Made by a program: the position numbers and the translations under genes. From positions 40,981,930 to 41,045,929 of the forward strand of contig CM056588.1 of the NCBI GenBank assembly GCA_029721435.1: a stretch of 64,000 nucleotides of DNA, given 5' to 3'. Numbering within the stretch: the first letter of the stretch is position 1; each line of letters starts with the position of its first letter. The DNA is from Gymnothorax reevesii. Its lineage: Eukaryota; Chordata; Actinopteri; Anguilliformes; Muraenidae. The notes under the pieces were generated by a model. That model did no database searches. It was not told the DNA's origin and worked only from the letters and a program-made list of their open reading frames with translations. Below are positions 13,175 through 25,800 of this stretch, piece after piece.

Positions 13175-14135
13175 TGCACAGGGTCAGATTAATAACATTT
13201 AAACAGCCCACACAGTCAAGTTCACATCAATCAAACTGTACAGAATCAGGTTATCACAAATTGAACTGCTTAGAGATTGCTTAGCAACAATCAAACTGCA
13301 CATGGTCAATTTAACATTTAGCAAATCTGGTTTATAGGAGTTAAACCACAAGTGATCAGTTTAAAAAGAATAAAACTGCTCAAGGTCAAGTGCACAAAAA
13401 TCAAACTGATCAGGGACATTTTGCCACAATCTGACTACGCAAGGTCAGGGTAATATCAATCAAATGGCATATGGTGTTTTTAAAATTGATCAAATCGCAC
13501 AGGCTTGGTTGTTATAAGTCAATCCACAAATAGTCAGTTTAACATGACTGAAATCACCGTGTTCAGGTTAATATGAGTCAAATCACACGTAGTCGGTTTA
13601 AAATGAATCCAACTGCACAGGGTCAGGTTTACAGTAATCAAACTTCTCAGGCTCTTGTTTCAACCAGTCAAACAACAAATGGATTTGTAAACCTTTGTCA
13701 AACTGCACAGGTCAGATGAATATGTTTCAAACCACATGTGGTCAGTTTACCATCAAACAAACCGTACATGGTCAGTTTATTATTATTCAAACCGAACAGG
13801 TTAGATTAACATGAGTCAAATCACACATGATCAGTTTTGCACTGGGTCAGTTTAATCTTAATCAAACTGCGTGCAGTCAGATTAACATCAATCAAATATC
13901 ACTAAGTCCACTTAATATCAGTAACAGGCAGTCAGGTTAACATGAATCAAAGGATACATGGTCAGGTTCATGTAAATCCTACCATGCAGGTTTAGGCTGA
14001 CATGAATCAAAGCACAAGTGGTGAGGTTGACAATCAGTTTGCACAGTGTCAGGTTAACATTAGTCAAACTGCATAGGGTTAGGTTAACATTAATTATACT
14101 GGTCATGGTTCAGGTCAAACTTAAATATAGCATGG
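13175..14135. repeat. Degenerate 30-bp minisatellite, about 30 copies
   Basis: Unit begins TCAAACTGCACAGGG and ends TCAGGTTAACATNAA. Copies diverge by roughly 15-35% with occasional unit-length changes. Because 30 is a multiple of three, the minus strand shows a pseudo-protein with a 10-residue period around (L/I)xxVNLTxC. It is not a gene. Confidence 0.85.
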
Positions 14136-14460
14136 CATCAACACACAGACAATTATGTAGAGCATGTTAAGGTTGTGGTCTGCCTTTGATTCCTAGAGGT
14201 TAACATGGCCAAGTTAAAATTGTGCAATCCGCAATACTATACTATATAAAGGCTAATGTCAACCAAACCACACAGGATCAGCTTAATACAAAACCACACA
14301 ATCCCTGACAAATTAATTTCTCCTTATTTAAACTAAATTTTGAGAAGATGAGAAAAAGAGCGTCACTGTGAATCTTTACCCCCTCTTGCCTCTGTGTGCT
14401 TGTGGCAAAACAGACACAGCTACTCAGTTTTTTTTTTGCTAATCCCTGCTTTTGTTGTGA

Positions 14461-14465
14461 CTGTG

Positions 14466-14498
<33 letters not shown>

Positions 14499-14507
14499 TT
14501 GTGTGTA
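14461..14507. repeat. (GT)n microsatellite
   Basis: About 23 GT units with small interruptions, between the 30-bp minisatellite and the GGGGAGTGG minisatellite. Confidence 0.9.
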
Positions 14508-14519
14508 TGAGAGAGTGCA

Positions 14520-14722
14520 TGAGTGAAAGCGAAAGGGGAGTGGTTAGTGTGTGAGTGAACTAAAAGGAGGAGTGGTTTAGACTTGAGTGAAAGGAGAAGG
14601 GGGAGTGGTTAAGGTATTAGTTGAAGTTTAGGGGGAGTGGTTCATTTCTGAGTGAAAGGGGAAGGGGAGTGGCTTAGGATGTGATTGAAGGCTAAGGGGG
14701 AGTGGTCATGGTAGTAGTTGTG
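14520..14722. repeat. About 36-bp minisatellite with GGGGAGTGGTT core, upstream of lsp1
   Basis: Six degenerate units of 30-40 bp, each with GAGTGAAAG or similar followed by AGGGGGAGTGGTT. The reverse strand of the core (CCACTCCCC) resembles KLF/MAZ-type GC-box motifs. It ends about 380 bp before the lsp1 ATG. Confidence 0.75.
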
Positions 14723-14726
14723 GGGT

Positions 14727-15100
14727 ATCAACTTACTGTTCCCTGGGGAAAGTCACATGACCCAGGAGCTCTGTGCTTGATCGAGAATGGGAGGGGACGG
14801 ATGCAGCACGGGAGTTTGTGAGCGCGCTCAATGAAAACCACATGCAGGAGAGAGAGAAAGGGAAAGAGAGAGAGTGAGAGAGATACGGAGAGAGAGAAGG
14901 ACAGTGGGAGGGTGAGAGAGAGGATTGTACAAAGGCTCAGATCCCTCCTGGTTACGCCACACCACTCGCTGGGAGCGTGGGGGAGAAAAGGATTTGATAT
15001 TTTGGGAGTGAATCTCTCGACTTGTGGCACACGTACACACTTGTCTCTTCTTTCTTCCCCCGATAAAAGGACCGAGCCAATCAAACAGTGAACGGAAAAC
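14727..15100 (+). promoter_or_regulatory. lsp1: Presumed lsp1 promoter and 5' UTR
   Basis: DNA immediately upstream of the lsp1 ATG. It contains a GA-rich tract (about 14848-14930), a GC-rich segment (14938-14990) and a CCAAT-like pentamer at 15076. I see no convincing TATA box. The transcription start cannot be placed from sequence. The role is inferred only from position. Confidence 0.35.
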
Positions 15101-15159
15101 ATGTCAAGTGCCATCGTGAGGAGAAACTCCAGCAAGGAAGGCTTGCAGAACCTTCTTAG
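15101..15159 (+). CDS. lsp1: lsp1 exon 1 (start codon)
   Basis: Encodes MSSAIVRRNSSKEGLQNLL plus the first two bases of Arg20. The start has an A at -3 (AAAACATGT). It is followed by a clean donor (TTAG/gtgagt) in phase 2, which matches the acceptor phase of the exon at 25528. The N-terminus is basic and Ser-rich (RRNSS), a possible kinase target. A GA-rich presumed 5' UTR precedes it. Confidence 0.85.
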
Positions 15160-18100
15160 GTGAGTGGGCTGGGTTTGGACCTGTTTGATTAAGGAAAACG
15201 GAGGTTGCATTCTCAGCTGGCTTTGGTTTATGTGTTGTTTGTTTGTGTGTGTGTGTGTGTGTGTTTGTCTGTGTGTGCGTTGACTCACAGTGAAACCAGG
15301 CTCCGCTGTATAATTTTTGGCCCTAACACAAATCAGTCAAAACAGGGCTTTTCAGGTAAATACCCAGTGTGAAACTGTGATATCGGGGTACAAATGTCAC
15401 TGCAGACATCATCCTGCACCTAAATTGTTCAAAGCTCTTATCCTCCCACAGCAGGATGTATAAAGTCCTCATCTCACTTGCTGTTGCTTTCCTCTATATG
15501 TTCTGAATGCTTCGAGAGGACTGGTCCCGCTCTGTTAAGAGTTGAAAGCCTGGTTTCTTCCATACATTCTGAGCGTGCTCCGTACAGTTCACTCTTTCTC
15601 TATTAAGCTTGGGGTAATGCCAGGGTGAGAGTTTTGGGAATGGTTTAGCTTATTGCTGCCTTTGGATGTATGACGCCTGCTGGTGTGAGTTTTTTGGCTA
15701 ACTGCCTCATATTGGTTAAATATAAGAGTTTGGAGGATTACTGTGATATGATCCAAAAGTTTGACTCCAAAGCAAAAACTTTCCCATCACGTAGTGGCTT
15801 CTCACTCTGTGTACATGATGCTGAGATGCTGTGTTAATCTACTTGCCAGACAAATATCAACTCCAGGTGTTACAATTATCTCTCCACATGTAGACTTTCA
15901 TGATGAATCATCAGCGGATCAGATTTATTGTGCTTTATAATAGATGCCACGTCCGGTACCTGAATAATAGCTTCGTCTTCATTAGCAGAAACATCCCAGG
16001 CTCCTCATCTTCCCCATAGTACTGCACTCTGTCGTGCCGCTGAGTTCTTAGTTTTTCATTAAAAACATTTTTCACAGGCTTTTCTGTCCGGAGGCGATCT
16101 CGGTTGGACCGGAATTGGACATAATGCAAAAATAAATGTGGAGGTGGAGGGGGGCGTGGGGTCGGGTGGGGTGGGGGTGGGGGGGTGGACATTCCTTGTC
16201 TCCTTGGTGGGATCAGGGAGGAGGGAGAAGGAACATCTTGATCAGAGCTCAAGAGATTAGACCTGCTGACCTGTGCAGGGGCGACACCAGCCATGCGCGC
16301 TCTCTCTCTCTCTCATTCTCACTCTCTCTCTCTCTTGCACTCACACACACATACACATACACACACACAGGGTTAGTGGGAGGTGATTAATATGACCCTC
16401 CCCTTCCACATACCCCACACACAGACATGCAATACATGGACAAGCACTGACTCTGACACATGTAAGCACACACACACACAAACACACACACATGCATGCA
16501 CATATAAACACTTTACACATACACTCACAAATCAACAGTACATACTCATGCACAAACACTTGCACGCACGCCCACACACGCACACACACACACACACACA
16601 TACAGACACACACACATACACATACCCACACAATCACACATGCACACACAAACGTGTATATACACACTTGCACGCACACACAAACACACATGCGCATACA
16701 CTTTCTCAGGCGTTAGCGTGTGAAGACTTTGTTCATAGTAATGAGTTAGCTGGGTCTTACTGCGCTCAGCTGTGTGGACCGTCTCTTGGGTAAGGCTCAC
16801 GAATGGAATCTGGCCTTTGAAGTTACTAAAACAATGAATGAGGACGTTCCTTAATGACACAGAGAGCTGTATGCATTTATATGTCCATTAATTTGACATT
16901 TTATTCAGTTTTGTCGATCCTGTATGCCACCGTGCACAGGGTCTGAGAGTACTCCCGTCAAGCACAAGATCGTTTGCAGATTTGGTGGGAAATTTTGAAG
17001 CATCCTGTTTTGATTTGGGTCCCAAAAATGTGGGTCAAGATATATTTGTAAAATCTGAATGGGCCGTTTGCTGGCTTCAGTCTTCACCTGGGCCAAATGC
17101 TTCACTTTTAAGTGCTTTCGCTGCCTTAAGCAGTCTTGATACTACTAACATCATCTCGAAGTGATGCAATTTCAACAGTAAATCATGGCCAAGTGACAAA
17201 CATCAATCGATTTCATTTGTAAAGTTGAGAACAGCAAAAACAAAAATGTGTTTTGCAGGCCTGAGTCGCCGAACGCAAGAAGAATGTTGTTTGCTACAAT
17301 CTTCTCTCTCAAAGATAAATTGTGTAGCTGCAAGCATTCATCTTTTCTCCAGTGAGAAGCACATGAAGGGATCTCAGGACACAGAGACACGGGCCTCGCA
17401 CGCCCCGTCCTCTCACCTCACCGCCCCCGCTTCAGTCCCCCCGGTCCCATAAACCGCATTTCTCCATCTGCATTCCCTCTTCTCATCATTCATCTGGAGA
17501 GAACTGCATGCCCTCTTCTGCTCTTGAGATATCTACATTCTACTGAAAGAGCACATGAACGATTATATATATATTTTTTGTCTTACTATTCTATGATTGC
17601 AGTGAAGAGTTCAACTCTTGCTAGCCCTAAATACTGGTTTCATCTTCATAATATGAGCATCTCTGCTGTGATAGCCTGGGAGGTGATTTTGGGATTTTAG
17701 TTTTTTTTTTTTGACTGATGAATGAAGCGGCTTTGTGTGCTGAGAATGATATCACTCGATGACATCGCCCTCTGTGAGCATTCCGCTGGTGGTCAGTTAG
17801 ATTCTGCGGTTCTGGATCTTTCCGATCGAGCCAGTGCATGACGCTGTGTCAGAGGAGCCTGCAAGCTGCTGAAAACTGGCCACCCTGAGCAATGCTGCTG
17901 ACACACGCGTGTCTGCACTCGCACACACACACGCGCACACATACACATGTGCACGCACAAACACATACACATACACATACACGCATCCATGTGCAAGCAC
18001 ACGCATACACATACAAATGTATCCACACAACTAACACATCAGACCAGAAAAAAAAAACAACTGCATAAAACTGAAATTAAGCACACACACACACACACAC

Positions 18101-21100
18101 ACAGTATATATTCAGACACTGTGCATCCAGATTCCCTCGGCTGCAGGCGTTGAAGATGCTCAGGGGCTTATTGGGATGAATTTGTTGGGATTTGTTATGG
18201 AAAGTGGAATGAGCTCCAGACCACATGCAGCTGCTATAGTGCATGACCTTACTGCAGGACGCCTGTGTATAGAGCCGGGGAGTAAGAGAATGTGTGTGGA
18301 AACTGTTTGTGTTTGTGTGTGTGTACATGGGTAAAAGTCTCCTCATTGGCAAAACACTGGCCCCTCTAATCAGTGGTTGGACTATGGGTGTTCTGTTTCA
18401 GTTACATGTGTTAGCGGTTGGCGATGGGGTTGGGGTTAGGGTAAGGGTTGTTTTTGGGGCTTTGGGGGTTGGGATCAGGTCAAATGGTCTCTGGTTTGAA
18501 TCAAGAGTGCCCACCCATGATCCTTCAGTGCTCTGGAAGGTAGCCGATGATGTCACAGCTGAGGCATTTAGGTGAGAGGTGGGCTGGCTTGGCTTAATGT
18601 GCATGACCCCCCATGCCCCACCCCCCTCCGGCCCTGTGTCAACACTGCCCTGGGCAGATAAGGGATGATGAAACGGGGTGGGGAGTGGGTTAATGCTAAA
18701 CGCCGCTCTACCACAGCCTCCCCCTGGTGTTATGCACATTTTGGGTCAGTGCAAAAAAAAAACAAAAACAAAAACAGCATTTGCTTTTGGGCCCATCCCA
18801 GTGACAGCATGTGTAAGAAACTGGAGAACCCCTACAACCGACCCCCACTGTGCCCCTTACTCACTTAAAACTCATTTAAAAGTCGGGGATGGGACAGAGA
18901 GGAGGGAGTGGGGTTTACAGAATTCCTTTGTTGCCCTCAGAAAAGCATGCTAGTACACTAATACATTGAGCACAGGTAATGTGCCCTCACTGCAGTAATG
19001 CGATACCCACTGTCAGCCCCTCAATGGAGTCTGTGACTGTCATCCTTTCTTCACAAGACTGGTTTACTGGTTCTGGTAGGGAGAACACATGTGCTCGTTG
19101 GGCTTTTTTACCGGGCCGCTGAATTCTGAGTGGATTTTAGTGGAAGGGGATGGGTGGTCACTAAAGAGGGCATTTCAGTAATGGTCCCTGCGGACAAATA
19201 AACAAATGGACAGATCCCCTGGGTACCTTGGCCTGAGAGATTAGAGGCAATGAAGTTTGAGTTTGCAGACCACTCTGGGGTCGCCAGGTTCTCAGCAACA
19301 TGCCGTCCACTTCAGAAAAAGGTGGTTTAAAAAAATGCCAAACTAGCTGCTTCAGCAGTTTGTTACAATCTGGAATATTTTGCTGTTTTTCTGCCTTTAT
19401 TTTTCAGTTAATGAATGATTTTTATTCCCTTTTCATCTTCAGTGAGTGGTTTGGTTTTCCGATCAGATTTTTATTGTCCTGCGTAAAGGGTAAAATAATG
19501 GTTTGGACAATCATACGGAGAGCATTTGTACTTGTGTCTGAGCACGTGTGATCAGAGGAGCTCCTTTTCTGGTTTTAGGTCGTTGTGTGAGATGGATCAG
19601 CTGCTCATCTTAAAAAAGAGGATGGAATGAAGCGGCGACGGTAGACTATGTGACTCAAAGACACCCGCGGAGAGTTGTCGTCAACGCCGTCATTGAAAAT
19701 CGCTCTCGGGTCTGATTCAATGGCTTTCTTTTATTGCTTGGACTTGACTCATAGTTATGACCTCATTCAACAGAGATGCCCCCCCATCTTCCTGTTTCCC
19801 CACAAAAAACCCTGCCCCACTCCCCCACCCCCTTTTCATATGCGTGTCACAGGCCTCACTTGCCTTTTCATTCATGTGGAAAAAAAGGAAATGCGTCCGA
19901 GTTTTAAACCCTCAGCGCTAAAGGGACTGTGTTTGTGATTAGAGCAGAGATTGCGGAGCGCAGAGAGCAGGTTGCTGTACTCAGAAAGCTCAAGATCTCT
20001 GCAGGACATTAGGCAAATGGCTCCACTGAGACAGACGGCCACACGAGCTCTTAGCCTTTGGCTTCAGCTACATCTACTCAGCCAAGAATGCGCTGAGGTT
20101 TCAGGCAGCCAAACGCCATAATGTGAGCAGTCATCTGCCTTAACCTGACCGCTGAATGTTTTGCCATTTTTATTGCGAACAAAACTAGACTAGCATTACT
20201 TTATTATTTTCAGAAGATTTGGTCGTTAATTTCCTGATAACCCATGGTGACATGATTATATTGTATACAGTTTTAGACTTTGTTTTTCCTGGGAAACCGC
20301 ACCGTGAATAGATTGAATTCCAGGTTGGGTCTGACATCATATTCGGGAAAGGCTCCAGACAGCCAATCGCCGCGGAGAGAGGAAGGATGAGTCAGCGTTA
20401 CTGTCCTACACCAGGGTTTTTTGTACAAAACCTCTTTTTTTCAAAGGAAAATGAATGGTGGGACTGGGCCTGTTGAATGCAGTGTTACGGCGAGGGACAA
20501 GTTGATAAGTTTAGCCTTCTCCTCACCCCTCTCAGTGGCCGTCCTGCTTTCTCTCTCTCTTTCTGCTATCTACCCTTTCTCTCCCTTTCTGACCCGACTT
20601 CTCATTCTCTCTCCCTTGACTCTTTTCTTTATCCATCTTCCTTTCCTTTTCTCTTTCCCTCATGCTTTCTCTCTCTTTCACATCCATGTTCTTGCCTCCC
20701 CTTCTCCATCCGCTCTCTACCGGCCCATTGTTAAACTGAGTCCTGGATAAGCAGGTGAGGTCAGGGGTGATGGTAAGCAATAGGTCTGTCCCATTCTGGG
20801 ATTATTTAGACCCATCTCTCCATTTTACTGTTTTTGGTCTGCTGAACCTTGATCTCACCAGCAGTTCTTCCCTAATGGACGATTTAAGATAACAAAGGGC
20901 CTTATTGCAGTGCTGTGAGGGAAATTGTGAGCGTCAGACATACCACTGAACACTGGGGAGGGCTGTGACCTTTAGTGTCAGAATGGATGGTTTCCTGCCA
21001 GACCCAGGGCGAGTATAAATCCCCTGGTGCATTCTGGGAGTGATTGGAATACAATAACAGAAAAAAAGGTCAACTTAAACCCTGGACATGTTTATTTCCT

Positions 21101-22845
21101 GACAAATCATATGCACTGCATGAGAATTACAAGCACATTTCAATTCTGCTTTTGAGCACAAAAAGTATTGGGGTATCAGACTTTAAAAAGCAAGGAATCT
21201 TTGTTTGTGTGTTTATGTCTGTATGCATGGGTGTCCGTTGGATATCTCGAGAGCTGTTCTTTTGATCGACTTCGAACTCAGAGGGTGAATTACCAAGGAC
21301 TCAAGGAAGAGCAATGTTGAGTTTGAAGTTGTTCGGCTGGCCGGTTCTGGGGAAATCGACAAAGCTGCTGCAAGCACGAATACCACTTAACCACCAATTG
21401 AGTGGGCACTGCACAAGTCTTTTGCAGAGTGTAATTGATCCCCTTCTGGTGATTCATTGAGGGATCATATCGCTTAGGGGCGCCTGGATGGAAAGCACCA
21501 CTGACTTTCTCAACTAAACACATAAAGACAGTTATCATGGTGGCATTATTGTATTAAGAGGCTATGAAAATCCTTCCAAAACATTGCCCAAGACTGTGAC
21601 CCTTCCGGTCTCTGCTTCTTAAGGTTATCACTAGACCCTATCCCTGCCCCCCCCCAACTAACCACCCATCCGGTCCCTCAGTCTTTCTTAACCCCACATC
21701 CCGTAAATACTGTCCCACCTGGATCTATAACTGTCACCAACTCCACCCCCATCCCCATCTACATTGCTCTGCATGTAAGCATGATGGGACTTGCTCTGGT
21801 GTGCAATGGCAGATTGTAGAACAGCCCAGAACATTTCCAGGATTTCTGGCTCTATTGTGCCCCCCCCCTACACACACACACGCGCGCGGGCGCGCACAGG
21901 CCACTGCTGCTTCAGAGCGAGTCTCTAAAGGGAGCTCTGTGAGCACATATTGTTGTAATTGTCATGAGAGCAAACCCCAGCTCAGACATAAAACAGCATT
22001 TTTGGCTCGTCTGTCTGGTACTACTGTCAGGAGAGTTAGAGAGGGGGTCAGCGAGATGGTGTTGAGAAGGAAAGAGAGGTGGATGAGCGAAGGGGGAGAG
22101 TTTTGAAAAAAGAAAAATATTCTGTCTGATTTGCTTGTATGAAATTGGGTTTTAACCTCTTAAGCCCGAGCCTCTTGGATTTTGATATTTGAACATTAAT
22201 ATGCTTGGCGTTTGAGTTGTGCTTGGTGTATGTATAAATGACGTATATGTGCTTGTAGCAGAGACTCTCCTGTTTCATTTGATGTGTAATATGACTATAT
22301 TGCTACTTAATTAACGCGGCGTTGTAGGTATTTTGCTGCAGTGAGTCTCAGGGTCCCCCAATTGGGGGACCCTGGAGTTTAAGAGGTTAATGTAGACTGA
22401 TGAGGAGAAGCTTGCTCTGGATTCAGCTGGGGAAACAAAGGCAGATCATTTTGCTCTAGCCAGACTACATGCTAAATAATCAGATTTCCTGGACTGATTC
22501 AGCTATGGCTTATTTTCAAATCCAGGGAATTGACTGTTCAGTTGTTAAAGCATTTTGTGAAGTGAGTTGACTGATTATTGATACAGGCCAATGGAATTAA
22601 AGCTTTTTACAAAACAGCGTAATTCGTGAACCATCTGATGGCACGGTGACATTTTGGGCCTTTTAATGACTCGGTGACTCGACATTGTCTAGCATAATAG
22701 AGTCGTTTCCTGCATGGGCTACATGCCGTGGCTGTGTTTGAGTCTGTTCCATCCTCAGATACCGCTTATCCAACAGAAAGCCCTCGACATCCTTCCAGCT
22801 GTCACCTGACCCTGCGACTGATTCTCCTGTTCACCCTTTTCTTTC

Positions 22846-22880
<35 letters not shown>

Positions 22881-25800
22881 GTTGTCCCTCTCACACATCC
22901 TGATATGGGGAGTGGACAGGGTGGGGGTAAAGGAGAAGGGGGTAGTTGGCTGGAACTGTGGATTTAGAGAGTAGCGATGGCCTTGAAAGTGTATCGGAGT
23001 GCAGAGTACAGACGATGTTGCTTTGATCAGCGGGAGTGTTTATGGGCTGCTCTCCCCCATGCCCCACACCACAAACAGATTTAGGTCAAAAACAGTTTTA
23101 AAAGCTCAGGGGTCCTGCTGGACTCGGCTGTCACAGGGGAGGGTGGGCCCCTTGAGCCTCCTTATAGACCCCATTAGAAGTGCACACATGCTCACCAGAA
23201 CTGACCCAGAAAATGAACCTACATATGCTGTAATCTGACAGGTCGGTGCAGACATTTAGCAAACAGACAGCTCTTTGGTCTGGGGTCCCCCTTCCCTGAC
23301 TCTTCTTTATCCTGGGATGAGCGAATAGCCTGGCTAACTGACATTACACTCACAGAGAACATGGAAAGCGTGTAGCTCTGCTTGAACTCTGCGGCTCTAA
23401 CTCATCACTGCAGCGCTGGCTGAACACTGCAGCTCTGTCTGCAAAAAGCAGCCCTATTTAAACACAGAGTCACAATGGAGCACTGCAGCCTTAAGTAAAC
23501 TTTTTGGCTTGAACTGAACACTGCCCTATCAGAGCCATGGTCTGTGGAAAACCTTGGGTGCAACTCATTGCATCTTTAGCCGTTTACATTCCACTGGTTT
23601 AGGGAATGCAAAATTCCTTTTTCAAGCATCCAGTACAGTTTAGAACTACAAAGAACAAGTTGCAACAATCGATGAGTCCGAGTTGTTCAATTTAAGACCG
23701 GCATTTTTTCTTGGACTAGTTCTGTATTTTAGAATTCTAGCTTGACAAATTGTCAATCAGGGAGACTGTGAGACAAAGAAAAAAGAACACACAAATCGAT
23801 GAGCAATTTCTAACTTTTATGCTAAAGTTATTGATGAATTGAATGACGTGGGCTTATGAGCGAAATCAGAGCCTGCACCATTGTGGTGCTAGTGAACACT
23901 ATCTCTTAACAAACCGAGGCAATGTGCCTTGTAAACAAACTTTGATATCATCCACATGGCCTGAATACATGTTCCTGGGCACTACCGGCCTGACTGCGGC
24001 CCGAATCATCCTGCTGCCAATCAGAACACAGCTGTGGACGACAGGACACCACCTAAACAGTGGACACCCGCAAAGCAGCTTGATATATCTGCTGCCCCAC
24101 ACATTTGGTTTACGTTAGGTAACAGACCTCCCCGGTGCGTCACTTTGTTTCACCATTTTCTTGTCCTGTGGGTTTTTGTGTTTTTCCATGTGAGTGAAAA
24201 GGGTGCGAAAAGTGTTGTTTACCCCCCTGAAATGAACGACCATTCAAACGGACAAAAATGAGGAAGAGCACATTTTTCAAACTATGTTTGAGAATTTTCT
24301 CATGCTGACACAGAGCTCATCTGTGGGTGAATCTGCATATTTCAGAGCTGACATAAATTCTTCTGCCTGGTGAGGATTTGATCTCGCAAGTGATGGAAAG
24401 CATGTCATTTAGCTTTCTGCTTTGATTGGCATACCTGATGAAGTTTCACTGTTATCAGTTTCTCTAAAAGCATTATAAGAAGTGGTGGAGACTGAAATGA
24501 ACAGGCACAGTTGTGCACGAAACTTAACAATACTAAAGAAGAAAGAATACGTATTCTCAGAGTGGACACATCCTGCTTTATGAGTTCCCTGGTTTTCTAA
24601 TGGCCTTACAATTTCAGTAAAAATGGACTCATTAGCATGATTCTCACAGGTGCACTTGATATATAAGAAATGGAAAACTCTACAGTGCATTGTTTCTACT
24701 ATGTACCTTTGCCTTAGTTTTCTATTGAAGTCCGTTTATAGCTGTGCTGTATTAGTTGTGCAAAAGTAACTTCTTGGAGCCAAATGTAAGCAGTTTATTT
24801 GACTCAATCTGCAGTGCAATAATATTTATACGAAGTACTTTAGGTGTCAGAATCCTTTTTATTGCCGTGTAATTGTATGAACAATTGAACTCAGTTTGAT
24901 ACAGGTACTTTCCCTCACAGTGGGGAAACATGGTGACAGCCATATTCCATTCTTGCATAATTTTGGAAATAATTTATTTGACGGATAGTTCTGAGAACAA
25001 CGCAGCAGACGCGAACCAATTATTGCGACGTGGACATTGAATTAAGAGCTTGTTCACTGCTGACGTAAACAGATACCCTTTCCCCGTTTTCAAAATCTCC
25101 TGGAGGTCATAAGTGATTTAGCATGCGAGAGCCTGGCGGCAGCCAGCACAGAGTCACTGAGCAGATGTTCCATTGGCTCGAGCTCCCATCCGGATCCATT
25201 TCCAGGTCATTGTTTGGAAAAATCTTCTCGCAGGTCATTTGGCCCTTTCTATATGCCAACGTTCTTGTTTTATTTTCTGAAATGCTCGTTTCTTGGATGA
25301 AGGGTTGCAGATTGCTTCCAAAATGCGTTTAAACTTAAACTGGCGCTTTCGTTGGCCTATTTTAAGCTTCTTGTCCCAATGTGAAAGGATGCATAAATTG
25401 ACATAATTCTGTCACACTGTTGGAGTGTGCTACGACGACCAAGGTGTGAATAAATTATTTCTGTGCATACATGAATGATTAACTTGTTAGTAGTTTTTGA
25501 TGTTTATTTTCTTGCCGTTTCGTACAGAATTACTGCCCAGCGGAGCATCGAGGATGCGGAGGAGATCGAGCGCGAGCGGCGTCGCCGGGCGCGTGAGGCT
25601 TTCCGCAGCACGAGCAGTCAGTCTGACTCCCCACAGGACCACGTGCCTGCGGCCGAAGAGGACAGTCCGTGAGTTGCGGTTCCTCTCTTAGTCAGTTCGG
25701 ATTGCTAAACAGACACTGTCAACTATCGTTGCCCTGCAGCAATTAGCCTCATGGAGCCAGACAGCGGCTTAAAACCCGATATCTTAACTATCTCTCCCCT

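Larger units (their letters stand above)
15160..25527 (+). other. lsp1: lsp1 intron 1 (10.4 kb)
   Basis: Phase 2 intron. It holds GT repeats (15243-15282), CT/CA repeats (16300-16370, 16466-16695), further CA tracts (17920-18010, 18083-18104), a CT-rich block (20540-20715), a (CT)n tract (22849-22879) and a TTAA MITE (22152-22390). A short telomere-like GGGTTAGGGTAAGGGTT lies near 18433. No other exon could be supported. Confidence 0.7.

Noticed and set aside
13918..14106. Repetitive LxxVNLTxC peptide on the minus strand
   Set aside because: Generated by the 30-bp minisatellite; no start context or splice sites.
14728..15288. 186-codon minus-strand open frame, the second longest in the window
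   Set aside because: Covers a GT repeat, lsp1 exon 1 antisense and a GA tract; low-complexity (LSLSLSL, THTHT) and without family resemblance.
16341..16793. Overlapping CV- and HT-rich open frames on both strands
   Set aside because: Products of CA/GT dinucleotide repeats. The same applies to frames at 17793-18153, 28189-28614 and 36024-36485.
18424..18450. Interstitial telomere repeat (GGGTTAGGG-like)
   Set aside because: Only about three imperfect units; chance G-rich sequence is as likely.
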